Assembly: GCA_002224055.1 (NCBI GenBank)
Contig: AZLU01000019.1
Coordinates: 123,819 to 187,818, forward strand
Origin: Pezizomycotina sp. ARF18
Taxonomy: Eukaryota > Ascomycota
Length of the DNA: 64,000 bases
Direction of reading: 5' to 3'
The position numbers were made by a program, and so were the translations under genes. Of the stretch, positions 36,267 through 47,376 are shown in pieces. Position 1 is the stretch's first letter; the number at the start of each line of letters is the position of its first letter. Under the pieces are notes generated by a model. The model saw only the letters and a list, made by a program, of their open reading frames with translations. It had not been told where the DNA came from and made no database searches.

Positions 36267-37103
36267 CAGTCTTGATAAATAGTCTAAAAGTTTTTTTTTT
36301 TTAAAAAAAAAGAAAAAAAAAAGGAAAGGGTAGCCCTTACCTACCCTATATACCCCGCGAGCTAAAAAGCATATATAATTCTTTCTCGTTGAAAAGTACT
36401 TTATGTACACGATGAATCACGACTTTCGCGTGCGTAAAAAAAAATCTCGTCGAGGTCTATGCTAGAATCTCGAAAATATCCACGTAATTACATACTGCTC
36501 AAGAGTACTTACATCGGCAACGCCGTCTCCATCCTGCGTAAGAAAGGCTGTTAATTACATAGTAACTAGCCGATATCGCTCCGCGATATAAGAAGGGGGA
36601 AGGGGCGCCGCATAATAAACATCACCGGTCGATATAATCTACGGAGCACTTCAACAGGGATCAGCCTTAGAAGACAGCGAGTCTCCAAGCCCTACGGATA
36701 TCTACTTTCTTCAGCGGAGAAAAAGAAGATTGCCGCGCCTTTCGTGAAGTACGTGTTCAAATTCCCGACCTAAACCATGGAAAATATTCGATTTTCTGCT
36801 TCTTTACAGGCGCAGGCGCTTTTGCAAAAATTGAAGAAAGTAACTATAAGATCCTTTCCTATCATTAAAAAAAGAAGAAAAGAGCCGATAAAGTAGAGTA
36901 AACGTGGGGTGGAAAGGCGAGAGAAAAAAGGTATCGTGAATCAAACTTGGAAGGACAAACAAAACCTCCTCGCCATGAACAATGAAAGTACCAAAAGAAA
37001 ACCAGAATGAGCATGATCGAAAAACATCCTCCTAAGGCCCAAAGAAACGAAAGCAAAAACACCACTCCCTACTTAATCCCAATTGTCGCTCTTCTTCCCC
37101 ACC

Positions 37104-37137
<34 letters not shown>

Positions 37138-37230
37138 ACTCAGTATCCCAACCTCAACGCATCATAACCCTCCCACTCGACGCCGACGGAAAAACCAACA
37201 CCGCGCTCGGATTATAAACGCCATACACTC
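36267..37230. other. Gene-free stretch with poly(A) tract
   Basis: A T12/A9 run near 36290-36330 and 27 A at 37108-37134; no supported gene. Confidence 0.45.
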
Positions 37231-39565
37231 CTAAAACGCCCCGAAGACCTGCCGCCGTCTACTCCGATATACATCGCCACCATAACCGCATAGACGACAA
37301 TGAGAAGGAGGGCGGCGATGAAGTGCAGCGCGAGGGTGGCGTAGACTAAACACGAAACGGATTAGTACCATTTGGGAGAAAGGAAACACGAGAAGAAAAG
37401 GAGGAAGGAGGGGAAGGCCGCCGGTACTTACGCTGCCAATCCAACCCTGTCACCACCTCCAGCAATCCTCCACGAAGAACGCGATCCTAACGAAAATATT
37501 CCAGAGGATCTCGCAGAGGAGCTCCGAGTCGCTCATGTTCGCGAACCTGTCGTTTTGTTCTTCTTGTTCGTGCAGGACTTCGAGACGGTGCGTCTGCGCA
37601 GTACTCCTTGGAGTTCTTCGCACGGGATATTGAGATGGTGGAAGTTTTCGATGTCTTCATCTTTGGCGGTCTTATTCTCCTCCTCTTTCTCGTCAATCGT
37701 TTTCAAGCTGCTTCCCTGCTGCTTCGCGATCCTATTAATCTCCTTGCTTTCCTGCTCCTTCGCGGTCTTATCCCTGTCCTCTTCTCCTTGCCTCCTCTTC
37801 CTCATTTTTCTTCTCCTCTTCCTCCCTCTCCTTCTCCATCGCAACCTTCACCTTCCTCTCCACAGCTCGAATCCTCCCCCATCCCTCTCCGCCTGCTCCT
37901 CCACCTTCCTCAACCTCTCCAAGCTCACCGCGTTGTACTTCACGATATGCTCCGGATGACTCCTCAACTTCCCCACATAACTCGGCCGTATATCTCCAAC
38001 GTACGGCCAATCCAGCCTCAAGTAGTTCGCAAGTTCCTCGTCCGTCGCATCACGTCCGATATCCAATTCTGCCTCCGCCAGGAATCCGAGGACGTACTCG
38101 TCGTACGGCAACCCAACTCCGTCAACGCACCACGACTCCTCATCGCGTTATCGCGGATAGTAGGATTAAATTCGAGGTGCGCCGTGGTACTGTTGCCGAA
38201 TTGGCTCCTTTCGCGTCGTAGCTGCTGGCAGGACGTTTCCCTGACGGAGGTAAGAGTATAATCCCAATTCAATGCCGCGCTTCACCAAGGGCATCGCGTC
38301 GGGTCGAATACCCCGTTCCGCGGTGCATGGTGTGCTACCATCCTGCTGCTCCGTCGAGGGAGGGTAGCAGTTAGTTCATTAACCTCTGCTGTATATTCTC
38401 GGATTCATCTGCGGTAACGTCGCGTACCATCTTATCGCGGCTTCTTCCATGGCCTGTAGTACCTCTCCTCGTCTTCCTCGTGCAGACGGTCTGGCTGAAG
38501 CTGCCGCCGCTACTGGAGTAGCGGGTGCGGGATACCATCAGCCCTTCTTCCCATTCGTCGAAGGTGTCGTCGAGATGATTTCTAGGCCGCCGGGTAGCTG
38601 CTTGAACGTGACGCGCGTTGTCTTCGCGGAGGTGCGGCTGAAGCTTTCGTCGTGGTCGTTGTGCTGATCCTCGTAGTTTTCGTACGAGCTTGTATCTTCT
38701 GTGAAGCGGCCCCGAGCGGGATGAAGGACTCATCGTCGCGATGCACTGCTGCAGCTCATGACCTACCCTCTCCTGCTCTTCCTGCGTGCATACCATTTCT
38801 TCTCTTCCTCCTGCTCATATTACCCTTTCCTCCCTTCCTCAAACTCCACCTCAATAACAATCTCACCCTCTTATCAGCTTCATACCCATGCTCCCCCTTA
38901 CATCCCTGCCCCCTTTCAACAGCAACCTCCTCACACCTCTCCGGTAAAACATACCCCTCCCAATAATTCCATCACGCTTCAACCTCCTCACAAACCCCTC
39001 TTCCTCCCCCTCCTCCTTCCCAAACAATAACATCCTCTCAACGCCTTCCTCTCAAGCTCCTTAGCCAACCTCTCTTCTTTCTCCAGCGTCTTTTTCAAGA
39101 CAGCCTGCATGTATTCCAACTCGGCTTCATATCGTCCATCTTCTTTTTCGTTGACTGGAGTTGGTTCTCCTTATCCTCTAGAAGTGAAGCTTTAGAGGGT
39201 GTGGTTTGGACGATGGGGTTTGCGGAGATGTGCGAGCGGAGCTGGCGGAGGCGCTTTGAGTTATGGTCCAGTTCGGGTGCTGCAGAGGAGGGTGGAGCGG
39301 ACTTGTTGATGCCGGCGTCGGACCGATGGAGAGGAGGTCTGGCCGAGGGCGTGGAGGAGGTCGGCGTCGGAGGGGACGGTGGGTTGGAGGATGGCGTGGG
39401 GATTTCGGAGCGGGGCAGACATTTGTAGGATAGGGGTGTAGATCGGGTTGAGAGTAGGGATTTGTTTGAAGAAGATTCCTTTGAGGAAATGAGGATGATG
39501 GTGTACTGTCTTGATAAACGGTTCGATGGGAAGTTGATGAGTATGGATTGGTGATGAAGAAACAA
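37231..39565 (-). CDS. Coiled-coil protein with C-terminal membrane helix, unrecognised family
   Basis: From the minus-strand ATG near 39565, a Ser/Pro/Thr-rich N-terminus leads to coiled coils: SLLEDKENQLQSTKKKMDDM, VLKKTLEKEERLAKELERK, ALRMLLFGKEEGEEEGFV. A conserved-looking core follows at about 37850-38270: EFNPTIRDNAMRSRGALTEL, YDEYVLGFLAEAELDIGRDA, TDEELANYLRLDWPYVGDIR and YVGKLRSHPEHIVKYNAVSL. Then comes a Glu/Lys-rich helix (EKEREEEEKKNEEEEARRR) and, after a GTAAGT intron (about 37346-37431), a hydrophobic helix LALHFIAALLLIVVYAVMVA near the end. This suggests a tail-anchored or single-pass protein with a long cytosolic coiled coil. Many frame changes separate these blocks, so exon limits are uncertain. 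Family and role unknown. Confidence 0.5.
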
Positions 39566-40114
39566 AGATGATATGATTTAATAAAAGAAGATGACGATGA
39601 TGAAGGAGGAATAGAAGGGCTGGGAAGAAAGTGGAATTTATTTTTTATTTATTTTTATTTATTATATTATTTTTTTTTTCTTATTGATTATCTTTTATCA
39701 TTATTTGAAATTATTCTGTCCTTTGTCCTCTACTGGCCAATTCCGGTTTGAAATTCGTTATATTAAGTTATTTTTAGCCTTTTTATATTTTATTTTTACA
39801 CTTTTGTGTTCGCCGTCGACTGCCAAATTCAATTTACTAGCAATAAATTATTAATTACTGGAAGCTCTTTTAGCCTTCTTTTAGTCTTCCTCAGCGGAAA
39901 CGTCGTTGCTCCGGGCAACGCTGTCGAGAGCTGTCACGTGGTGCATGGGCCTCCGTCAGCGGCACGAGACAGCTCCGATCGGACAGGTCCAGTCCATCAG
40001 GCTGCTTAAGGGGCTCTATCGGCGGTGACCAGGCGACGACCGTATACACCACTTGCTCAAGGTTTCCGGCAGTCTAAAATTGAAAATCCCGAAATAGCAG
40101 TCGCGCTCGTCCTC
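39566..40114. other. Intergenic between two minus-strand genes
   Basis: AT-rich half (39630-39800) and a GC-rich half (39900-40080); no gene recognised. Confidence 0.4.
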
Positions 40115-41889
40115 TCATGATGTGAAAAAAAAAACAAAAAAAGAAAGAAAAAAAAAGAAAAGGACCGCCGAACAAGAACAATCCTCTCCCTCCATCACAG
40201 CTCTCGCCCTAATCTCCCTCTCGAGTCCTTCAAATACCTCCCTCTGCTTCGCGAACATAACACCTCCAACTACCCCTACGAACTTCTCCAGTACGTCCCT
40301 CATACCGAACTCAACGAGCCACCGAGCTAACAACTCTCGCTCTACCCCCTGTTTATCTCGCACAGTGGCATTAAGCGACAGTAACATATCCGCCGCCAAC
40401 TTCTCCCTCTGTTCGACGTTCATAACACCTTTGCCCTCAGCCACATCTCACTTATATTTTACTCAAGTGCACATACCTCCCGACCTGCTTCTGCGCCGCC
40501 GTAGACCGCAGCGAAGACAGCGATGTAGCTACGGCTTCGACGACTACGTCTTCCGGCGTATTAATCGTTATTTCGGTACCGCACCACACGTGCGAGTGGT
40601 GACGCATCCAGGCGTCGTATGCGCTTTTCCGACGTGCAATCGCTTCTGGTTTATGGGCGAGAAGTGAATGCTTGCTTTGCGTCCGTGTGGGTTCGAAGAT
40701 TTGTGGAATTGAGGCGGAGGGATGAGATCAGGGACATCTTCATGGGAGGCGGGATGTGCTGGTCTCGGAGGCCGCGGGTTCGATTGCGCTTTCGATGGGC
40801 GGCATGCTAGCGATGCTCGCGACATGCAAACATCATCGTCGGCGGCGGCGGTGGAGGTGGTGGAGTGGCGATATACCGACGCTGCTCATAACTCCGATCG
40901 TCGGTGCGGCGTGGCGGTGGCACGCTCCGTTCGGTGCTTCCGCATTTATACCCGCTAGCCTCGGTGTCGCGCCCTCATCCTCGACACCCCCAACCTGCTA
41001 AAGCTCGGCGGCGGCGAATACGCGGCGGAGGCGAGCGCGTGCATCCGTGCTCACGCGGCGTTCCATTCAGACGCGGGGTCGCCGGCTATCACTACCGCCG
41101 TAGCAATCTGCTTCTTTCTGTGGAGGGAATTGAGGAGGGAGCGTGGTCAACGCGCGTGGATGTCGCATCATACCCAAGGCGCCCATTACGCTACTGCCTT
41201 ATTGTGGAGTTGCTTCTTGGATGGAGGCGGCGAGTTTTAGGAGGGCTTCTTCCTGTTTTGTGGTGGGACTCGGAGGGGCGGAGAGGGAGGTTACGGATTT
41301 CCTGGTGTTTACGCTCTGTTAGCCGTCTTACGCTCCACCTTCTCTGCTCTTCGTGCTCGTGGAGAGATAAAACAGGGAGGGAGGAGTGGTGGAGAAGAGA
41401 GGAGAGGCGTCTAAGTCACCACATAACACCCCCAACATCAAACTAATAGCGTCCGTCTGGCACCTAACCTTCTTATTCAAATCCTCCAGCTGCTTCTCAT
41501 GCACCGCTGAAAACTTGACCTTGTCGAAATTGCTCCTTACCATCCACCGTACCCCTTTTCCTTTACCCTTTCCCCGCTATTACTCTTCCCGCCGTCGTCG
41601 TCCTCTTTTACCAGTAGGTACTTCTTCAAAAATTCATCGACGCTTTGTAGTTTCGTTACAAGACGCGATGATGGTTTGCATATGTTGCATGTCTACGTCC
41701 GTTTCGGAGGGGTTTAGGGAGGGGTTTCTGGAGCCGGTTTTTGGGAGGACCTGGAGCGAGGTATTTCACGAGAGGGAGATTCTAGTTTTTCTGTAGTTGG
41801 GGGCGGACGGCGGCGGTTCTTATGCCGTAGATCTGGATGTCGGAGTAGTGGGAGATGAGGAAGGGACCGACGCCTACGCCGAACGACAT
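40115..41889 (-). CDS. Fungal protein with MSFG-type N-terminal helical domain, unrecognised role
   Basis: The minus-strand ATG at 41889 begins MSFGVGVGPFLISHYSDIQ, a start typical of fungal proteins with an N-terminal helical region. Later blocks are KLQSVDEFLKKYLLVKEDDD, RSNFDKVKFSAVHEKQLEDL and NKKVRCQTDAISLMLGVLCG, matching the W/F-spaced helices of that region. A Ser/Pro-rich middle follows, then EAIARRKSAYDAWMRHHSHV, WCGTEITINTPEDVVVEAVA, a short possible intron, and NVEQREKLAADMLLSLNATV, ELLARWLVEFGMRDVLEKF and FAKQREVFEGLEREIRARAV. The blocks lie in different frames, so the reading is provisional. It is divergent from the large RING-family gene at 43069, about 1.2 kb apart. Confidence 0.45.
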
Positions 41890-43068
41890 CTTCGCTGTCT
41901 AAGAGGTCCCCAGCCGCTCGAGGCGCAGCCGCGGGAGATTGCACGAAAAGCAACTAGGCAAAGCGAAGGCTTGCAGGGCGACAGTTCGACGCCTTTTCCT
42001 CGCAAACAACAAGGCGAATGCCGCCCGGCGGTGTACCAAACGTTTTATGGCCAGTGTGAGTCGGATGAGGCTGTGATCGCGAGCCAATACCCTTCACTCG
42101 GCGAGCGTAGATTCTCGCACGCGATGGAGACAAGAAGATGGTTTCGAGGATACTTGGAGGAAGTCTTCGGGATTTACGCTTGATTCTCAAAGCTTATCAG
42201 CCTTCAAGTGATTGCTTCGCGGGGGTTTCGTTCCAGCTCCTGTTTCGGTAGTTGCTTATCCATGCGAGCTTTTTTTTTTTTTTTTTTTTTTTTTTTCAGG
42301 CCGGCTCAGCCCCCACCTACAGCTACCCATGCATGAGAACTTTTCCGAACCAATCACGATCGCGAATTTTTGCGAAGGCGACATAGTGGAGGAGTCTTGA
42401 GGCTCTTTCGAGAGGGGACCCATGCGCCATAGGAAAGGTGGGCAACGGACTCGAGCTGAATCCGCTCTTCCTTTTTTTTTTTTTTTTTTTTTTTTTGGGG
42501 GGGGGCGGATGATTAAGGAACTTGCAACGTCAGAACGAGAACAGGACAGCCCTGTTCTGCCCTCGACAACGACTCGGCAGCTGGCGGAGGATTTTGATTA
42601 AAAAAAAAAAACTGATAGACTACATCCGGCTACCACGAGACCCCGCAAATATTCCAAACCTCCTCTCGCGAGTCCTTCCGACATACACCTCCGCAGAGCT
42701 CTTGACGATCGGCCGGTAGACCTCGCAATGGCGGCCGACATTCCCTCTCAATAACCTCCCTCCTCCCCCTCCGCACGAAGACTCCTCCGCCAAATCTTCC
42801 CTCACCCTCGTTGCCTCACCCGATACCACGATACCGCAATCCTCTCCCTCCTCGAATCGAAACACAACGTCCCGCCATCCCACATCCCCGACTCTTTATC
42901 CTCCTACACTTCCTCCTCCACAACACCGCACTACTCCCCCCACCTGTCTCTCACACTTACAACCTCCTCATTAAACACCCCTCTACGGCGCCTAATCACG
43001 TCATACCCCCTCACCGCCCACATACCGACGACGTCGAACACGACGCTAGAAATCGACGGCGGGAAATT
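41890..43068. other. Upstream region between divergent genes, with T and G runs
   Basis: Holds 27 T at 42270-42296 and 25 T followed by 9 G at 42472-42505. Pro-rich frames at 42620-43060 may be the 5' part of the next gene, but no domain supports this. Confidence 0.4.
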
Positions 43069-46000
43069 ATGCTTACATTCCACAGAACGCTGCGATTGCC
43101 GACGACGATACGCTACATCAATTACCGGCTAGTTTAGGTGAATTCCCGCTGTTTAATGTTGGTGCTTCGAGGGTAGATTACCGGAGAAGATTGTTGAGAG
43201 GGGGTGTTTTCTTTCCGATGTGGATGAGGGAGGCTGTTTGGGTTGAGTTTTCCCTCAAACAGTCCTCCTCCGTTGATAGCAGTGGGGAAGGGGGCGGCAG
43301 GGATGTGGAGGGAGGAAGAGGAAGTATGCTGTGCGCGTGTGGTGCGGCGGTATTAACGCCGTTACTGGAAAAACCATGGGGAAGGAGACGAAGAGGCGGC
43401 TGATGATGGAGGAGGACGATACAGACTCGGAAGTAGAGGGAGGAGTGGAGGAGCAGGATTACATTGTTGTGCCGGAGCAGCCGTGGTTGGACGGTGTCTG
43501 TGTGGAGGAGGGGGTTGTTAGGCAGTTTGTCGCTATGCCTCGTACGTATTCACCTTCCCGCCTCCTTCTCTAGCCATGGTATGCGGTGACTTTTTTATGC
43601 TAATGTGCAATGGCTTTTGTTTAGTCGGCTCCGGATACACAATCGAAGGCCAGAAGACCGGCGAAGAAAACACGGCGGCCTCCAACTAGAAATCATTCCC
43701 GCCGATTTACGCCATACCTACCGCGTCGAGTCGGGGACGGTGCGAGTGTACACCTGGAGTACGGTAATGGCGCTGTCACCCCGACCTCGCTAGGATTAAA
43801 GAGTGGCGATGTTGTAGACGTTAGTATATTTGATGGCTACCGTCCTACCACTATACTCGATATCCTCGAGGAAAAAGGTACAGAAAAACTAGTGTTGGCG
43901 GCGGAGTACGGCGAAGGAAAGATGAAAGCCTGGCGGGAGGAAGAACTCCGACGAAAGGCTACAGAAATACAAGCCGAAGATGGGAAGGGGCGGAGAAGAG
44001 GATGACGGAGAAAGAGAAGAGAGAAGAGAAGAAACGACTAGCGGCGGAAAAGAAAGCGGAGAAGATACGGCAGATGAAAGAAAAAACAGCAGGGAAGGCA
44101 CTACCGGGTGGATTAGCCGCTAGGAGGGCACTACCGAAGAGTTCCGGACCGAAAGATAAACTGCTGAAGAGCGATTTCCGCGTGGCAGTGGACCGCCGAT
44201 GAACTTGAAACTAGGGTCTCTAAGTCTGGAGGTTAGGTCGAAGGCGTCTCAGTCCCGCTATCGTGGTGGTGGAGGGAAGTACGAAGGGGCGATAATGGAA
44301 GCTATACTGCGGTTGAGTCAGCGCGGGGATGAGCACGGTGGACCGAGTCAAGCCCCCGAAGTGCACGCTCGACCATCTCCGCAACCCCCTCGACCGGGGT
44401 TCTCAACTCCGGCAGAGCAGGCACGGCGGGTTGCTCCGGGTTACATGACGCCGGAACAGCACGCGGGTTATCAGCAGTATTTGGCCGCTCAGCAGCAAGC
44501 CCAGGCTGCCCTTGAAGAACAGAAATCGAAGAGGGATGAGAGTCTGCGGTCTAAATTTTCTTGGAAGTCGGCACAATCCATTCCAGCCGCTGCCCTGCGC
44601 CGCAACCGCCTGTGCTGAAACTTCGACACAACATGCAGCTTATCAGCGGCAGTTAGCTGCTCAGCGCGCGCAGGTACCTACTGCCGCCACCGATTACCAT
44701 AAACCGGCGGCCCAGGAAAGCGGAGACGAAGAAGACGAGGTGCTCTACGAGAAACGCGGCCCGTAGAGATGCGAAAACCGAGGCCGACGAAAGACTACCT
44801 GGGGAAGGCTAAGGTCGTGGCGGTGGGTGATTTGAGCAGCGAGAGCCGAGTACAAATTTAGAAGGGGAATTAACGGGCAAACGTTGGGAAAGGAAGATAT
44901 CGACGAGCGGGAGCTGCGAGGGAAGAGATACTTGGGCGACTCCAGCATGGCGGGTCCTCCGCCGCTGAACCTTTTGGATGCCGATGTTTTGAAGCCGCAG
45001 AATGAATTACTGGCCAAAGCGAGAAAAGTAACAGATGAGGAGAGAGATAAAGCAAGGAATGGCGAACGCGGAACAGGAAAAACTCCAAGACGAACGGCAA
45101 CGCGCGCAGCAGGTGAAGGCGCTGCGTCGATTGTACCTGGACGATTACGAAAGCGTACAACGACAAAAACAACAACAGCAACTGCAGGACGAGGCGTCGA
45201 AATCGAAGGCTGAAAGGGAAGGTTTGCCCCTTCCACTCGAACCGGACAGCGATCCGGACCCCGCCGTGGTACACCTCCGCGTGCATGAAACCGGAAACCT
45301 ACAGATTATTGCGCCTATACGTTCTCTTGTAGCTCGACCTCTATCAGAGTTTATCCTCGCATATGCCTCCCTCGCTCCCGCTCAACAGGCTCCGACTGTT
45401 CCGCCTGAACCCTCCGGCTGCCCGACCTCCGCCCAAAATTAGTCTTGGAGATGCTACTCCCGGTACTGATGTGGATGCAAAAACAAGCTGCGGTCGATAG
45501 TTCGGTCACACAGAAGCCCCGTCGCGGAAGGCTCACGGGCGCTGCTGAACTGGCCGGTTGGAATTTAATGGGCTGGGGAGCTCCAGCAACTGAAGAACAT
45601 AAGCCTCAAGGTTCAGTCGAAGCAGTGCCCGTCGAAAATGGGTCTACGGATGATTATGATGAGGATTCGGCGAAGCTCCGGAAGACACTCGCAAAACGTC
45701 AAACCGTACGCGGCGACGAAGACGATGAAGAAGACCGGGATTATGTGGAAGCTAGGACTCGACCGAGGCGCGTGGCGCAGGCTGGTAAGTCCGGCGCGAA
45801 AATACACGGTGTCGTGTCACCTCGGAAGTCCAAGACTAGGCGAAGTCGCGCTGAAGATGAAGATGATGAGAAAGAGCGGCATGTACCTGTTGTTGCTCCC
45901 GGCTTGGGTCGCGCTGAAGTCTACATGCCCCTGCTGTATCGGAATCCATGGAGAAACCGCCGCCGCCACCATCTGTCACAACTATCGTGGGATTCACCGG

Positions 46001-47330
46001 GCCTGCTCCTCCACCGCCGCCTCCACCTCCACCTATGCGGAAAAGAAGTGATAAAGCGCTCCCTGGGTTCGCAGTAGGTGCACCGCCGCCTCCGAATAGT
46101 TTTTCCACGCCATCGCAATTTCTTTCATTCGACATTCCCACGAGCCCGCTCCTCCGCCACCGCTCCCGCCGCTTAGTGCTTCCTTTGGGCCCGCACCTCC
46201 TCCTCCTCCGCCGCCTCCTCCGCCTCCGCCGCCGCTGCCGGAACAGCGCCAGACATATGAAGCTCGTCGGCGCCTTCTTAACCCGTGTCTTGCTAACTCT
46301 TCGATAGAAAAACGGGATGAAGTCAGAATCATGGATAGCTTACTCCAGAGGTTACGAGCTGCAGACCCGGAAATTCGAGACGAGCGAGACGGAGGGAGGC
46401 GGGCACGTCTTCGTTCGATGGAGACCGCAGGTCGTCGGAGGCTCAGCTACCGAGAAGCAGAAGGGGAAAACGCAAAACCGGCGGAGCACGATTGCGTAAG
46501 TGACGACAACGACCTCCGACGAAAGAAAAGAGGAAGTAAAGCAGGATGAGCACGATGGTATGAGCGACGGTGAGAGGAGACGGGGTGGGGAGATTGGGTG
46601 GACGGGTGGAGAACACAAAGCGTAAGGAGGAAATCGCGGCCAAAAAGTTGAAGCTGGAACAACTCAAACAGCAGAGAGTACAACGAACGCAGCACCCTCA
46701 ATATGCTACATTGGCTAGGTATAATGAACCTGATCGAATGGTTGGCGATTTGACAAGTGATAAAACGCCATCGGATGCCGGTGAAGTCAAATCTGGTTCC
46801 CCAGGAGCGGAATCACCTCCGTTGAAACCCGTTGAGAGCAATGATGAGGACCTAAGTCTAGTTTGTTAGACTTGAATGAGACGATACCCAGAACGACCGA
46901 CGCAGGCGGAGATCGATGATGCGATAGCGATAATGCGTGATAACATTGCGAAGACTGTAGAACGCGGTGAGAAGCTGGATAGGTTTGGGAAAAGACGAAT
47001 GAGCTAGCCGACATGGCGTCAGCGTTTAGGAGAGGTGCGAGGGTTACTAGTAGTACTGTGGTCGTCGAGGAAGACGATGCGGCGAAAAAGAACACAAAAG
47101 GTAAGAATTGAGTGAATCGCAATTCGGGATTGCGGCCAGTCGTTGGGATCATGAAACGAAGAGAAGGGACTGCCGAGTACTCCTCCCTGCGTCCAGACTT
47201 GAAAGAATTCGGGACCGAGGGACGATGGCAAGAGGATTCTAGACTATTCGCCCCGTTCATGTCCGCCTCCATGACTACTCAGCCCATTCACGCAAAGTCG
47301 TTGTGATCTTGACAATATAGGCTATACTTA

Positions 47331-47376
<46 letters not shown>

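Noticed and set aside
41797-42183. 128-codon plus-strand frame
   Set aside because: Its first part overlaps the better supported minus-strand MSFG-type N-terminus; no domain found.
45948-46245. Minus-strand glycine-rich frames
   Set aside because: Reverse reading of the poly-proline tract.
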